A stretch of 64,000 bases of DNA from Undaria pinnatifida (lineage: Eukaryota; Sar; Phaeophyceae; Laminariales; Alariaceae): NCBI GenBank assembly GCA_012845835.1, contig JABAKD010000023.1, positions 4,792,727 through 4,856,726 on the forward strand. The letters are read 5' to 3'. Each line of letters starts with the position of its first letter. Position 1 is the first letter of the stretch. This document shows, one piece after another, positions 62,861 through 64,000 of the stretch. A program made the position numbers and the translations under genes. The notes beneath the pieces were generated by a model. The model made no database searches. It was given only the letters and a program-made list of their open reading frames with translations, and was not told the DNA's origin.

Positions 62861-63470
62861 GTTTAGCATATTATGTAGCACTCCCCACTGAGCTACTGAG
62901 TCACTGAGTGAAGTAGCTCATTAGAGGCAGTGCTGTAGCATTTCTCAGTCAAATCACTTTGTCCGAAGGCCGCTGTCCAACGCCTTCCTTATCCGTCCCC
63001 TATACCTGGTCGTGGACGCGTACTACGTACGGGAGGTAAGAAACACATCCGAGAATCGCGGCGACGATTTTTAATTGTGGATTCCTGGGCACTTATTTTT
63101 CCGAGAACGGGTCAACGCGCGGTGTACTATAATCGATGATAGTCGGAGACACCACCAAATCGAACAGCATGTGGTTTTGTAGTACACTCTGCTTCGATTC
63201 TGAGACGGGAGCATCAGCGTGTGTATTCGTATACAGCGCAGGAGACCTGATAAGAAACAGGATGATGCGAAAGACAGGCTGAGCTTAGCCGGAAAAAGGA
63301 AAAACTCCGGAGCTGTTGTACTGAAGTGTACGTCAGTGTGGAAGGCACCCTCTCCTTGAAAAAATGAAGGGCGAGCCAGCATTCCTGTTGGTTGTTAGAT
63401 ATAATATAGGTAGAACGTCCACTGGATGAGCCGTGGATAAAACAGCATTATTACCCGGAGTGTCTTCACT
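62861..63470. other. Unassigned sequence
   Basis: Starts with a 'cactgagctactgagtcact' stretch and a scrap of module X. A 103-codon minus frame (63071-63382) has no recognised motif. Confidence 0.35.
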
Positions 63471-63472
63471 AA

Positions 63473-64000
63473 GAAACGCAGATGGTATACAACAAAAGTC
63501 AAGTCTTGACCCCAACAACATCCTGTTCCTGCCTTGTTTCAGTGGGAATACTAATAATAGTTGGGTGCACATCACGCGGTGGCGTCCGTGTTATCGCTAC
63601 GCTAGCCGATCATTTGAATCATACTTGTAACGTTCTGCTCACAGGTCAACCCGCAAGGTCCACCGCGGATGACGAAGCGCCCGACAACGACCCCAGAGCT
63701 ACACCTGCACAGCATTCGGAGACGACGCCAACTCGCAGGACACGGCGGCGTTCGGAACGGAGTGAGAGGCACCCACCTTCAACCACGCCGCGGCCGTCGA
63801 AGAGGGGGAAGAAGAGAAGGAGACTGGCAAAATGTGGTCGCGACGGGTGGGGTGACGAACCCCCAGGGGTCGTGACGAAGTGCCAGGGGGGGAAGATGAA
63901 ATCCCAGGGGGCCGGCGCGTGTGCTGCGCATGCAAGGCCCCTCCTGCCACGACCGAAACCGGGCCTAGCTGGAAGCACTGGCAGACACCGGAGGCGGTGG
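63473..64000 (+). CDS. Partial ORF running off the window end (possible host gene exon)
   Basis: A plus-strand frame is open from 63473 to the last base; the first ATG is at 63482. The first 30 codons include a hydrophobic Cys-containing stretch (SCSCLVSVGILIIVGC). From about codon 56 the protein is hydrophilic, starting QPARSTADDEAPDNDPRATP, then a highly basic Arg/Lys-rich part (TPRPSKRGKKRRRL), a Gly/Asp part and a Pro/Arg-rich end. 'ttctgctcacag' at 63633-63644 resembles a 3' splice site, so a real exon could begin at 63645. No family is recognised. An overlapping minus frame (63646-63978) is also open, a caution in this GC-rich stretch. Confidence 0.33.

Noticed and set aside
1-64000. 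Prokaryotic defence system or operon
   Set aside because: No ribosome-binding-site-led gene clusters exist; all coding signals are eukaryotic retroelements or short uncertain ORFs.

Overview
The window is eukaryotic, repeat-dominated, gene-poor DNA. The evidence is two non-LTR (LINE) lineages, a Ty1/copia element with complete LTRs, tRNA-derived SINE-like elements, several small terminal-inverted-repeat (TIR) families, long poly-C/poly-G runs and many microsatellites. There is no bacterial operon, ribosome-binding-site pattern or CRISPR array. A large algal or other stramenopile genome (a brown alga would fit) is my best guess, but no single-copy host gene was recognised, so the lineage is not proven.

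Layout. 0-12.8 kb: mostly unassigned sequence with two copies of a poly-C-rich dispersed repeat (family B, 0.7-1.4 and 8.7-9.5 kb), a GC-palindromic minisatellite (5.6-6.1 kb), family A (7.4-8.0 kb), a possible membrane-protein ORF (10.3-10.9 kb) and a four-unit tandem repeat (12.06-12.5 kb). 12.8-24.8 kb: a nest. A tRNA-derived SINE and a degenerate 'T' repeat border an RTE-like LINE on the minus strand (13.57-24.62 kb), and the LINE is split by a plus-strand copia fossil (14,668-21,125) with two LTRs and a 5-bp target duplication. 25.3-34 kb: small TIR elements (families C, D, G), a 1.9-kb G-rich minisatellite (26.2-28.1 kb), long simple repeats, and a 50-bp-arm palindrome made of family B ends. 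34.1-41.3 kb: a second, nearly full-length RTE-like LINE (minus), itself interrupted by families A, B and D, then a 5'-truncated third copy (plus) abutting a fourth fragment (minus). 41.3-44.1 kb: gag/protease part of a second copia fossil (minus). 44.8-60.5 kb: tandem repeats, elements E, F, G and H, the main field of C and D elements, a long poly-C-rich B array (47.5-48.7 kb), a fragment of a different LINE (49.06-49.8 kb) and a second SINE copy (55.5 kb). 60.5-62.9 kb: a block of direct repeats and a second SINE-like family. 63.47-64.0 kb: a reading frame that runs off the end and may be part of a host gene.

The window records successive insertion: LINEs, then the copia in one LINE, families A, B and D in another, and D into the end of C. 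The most interesting unexplained signals are: (1) family B, which repeatedly carries the same start-codon peptide frame (MSFDEIFDLTAGVY) after a conserved leader; (2) TIR families C and D, which share the core CTACGATAG and sit together; (3) a dispersed palindrome based on GTCACTCGCGCGAGTGAC confined to 31-58 kb; (4) a copia primer-binding site that matches a tRNA-Met anticodon arm, with a five-copy leader repeat and extra coding sequence after pol; and (5) several compact TIR elements (G, 91 bp; H, about 233 bp with about 33-bp ends).

All family assignments come from reading the sequence; no database search was possible.
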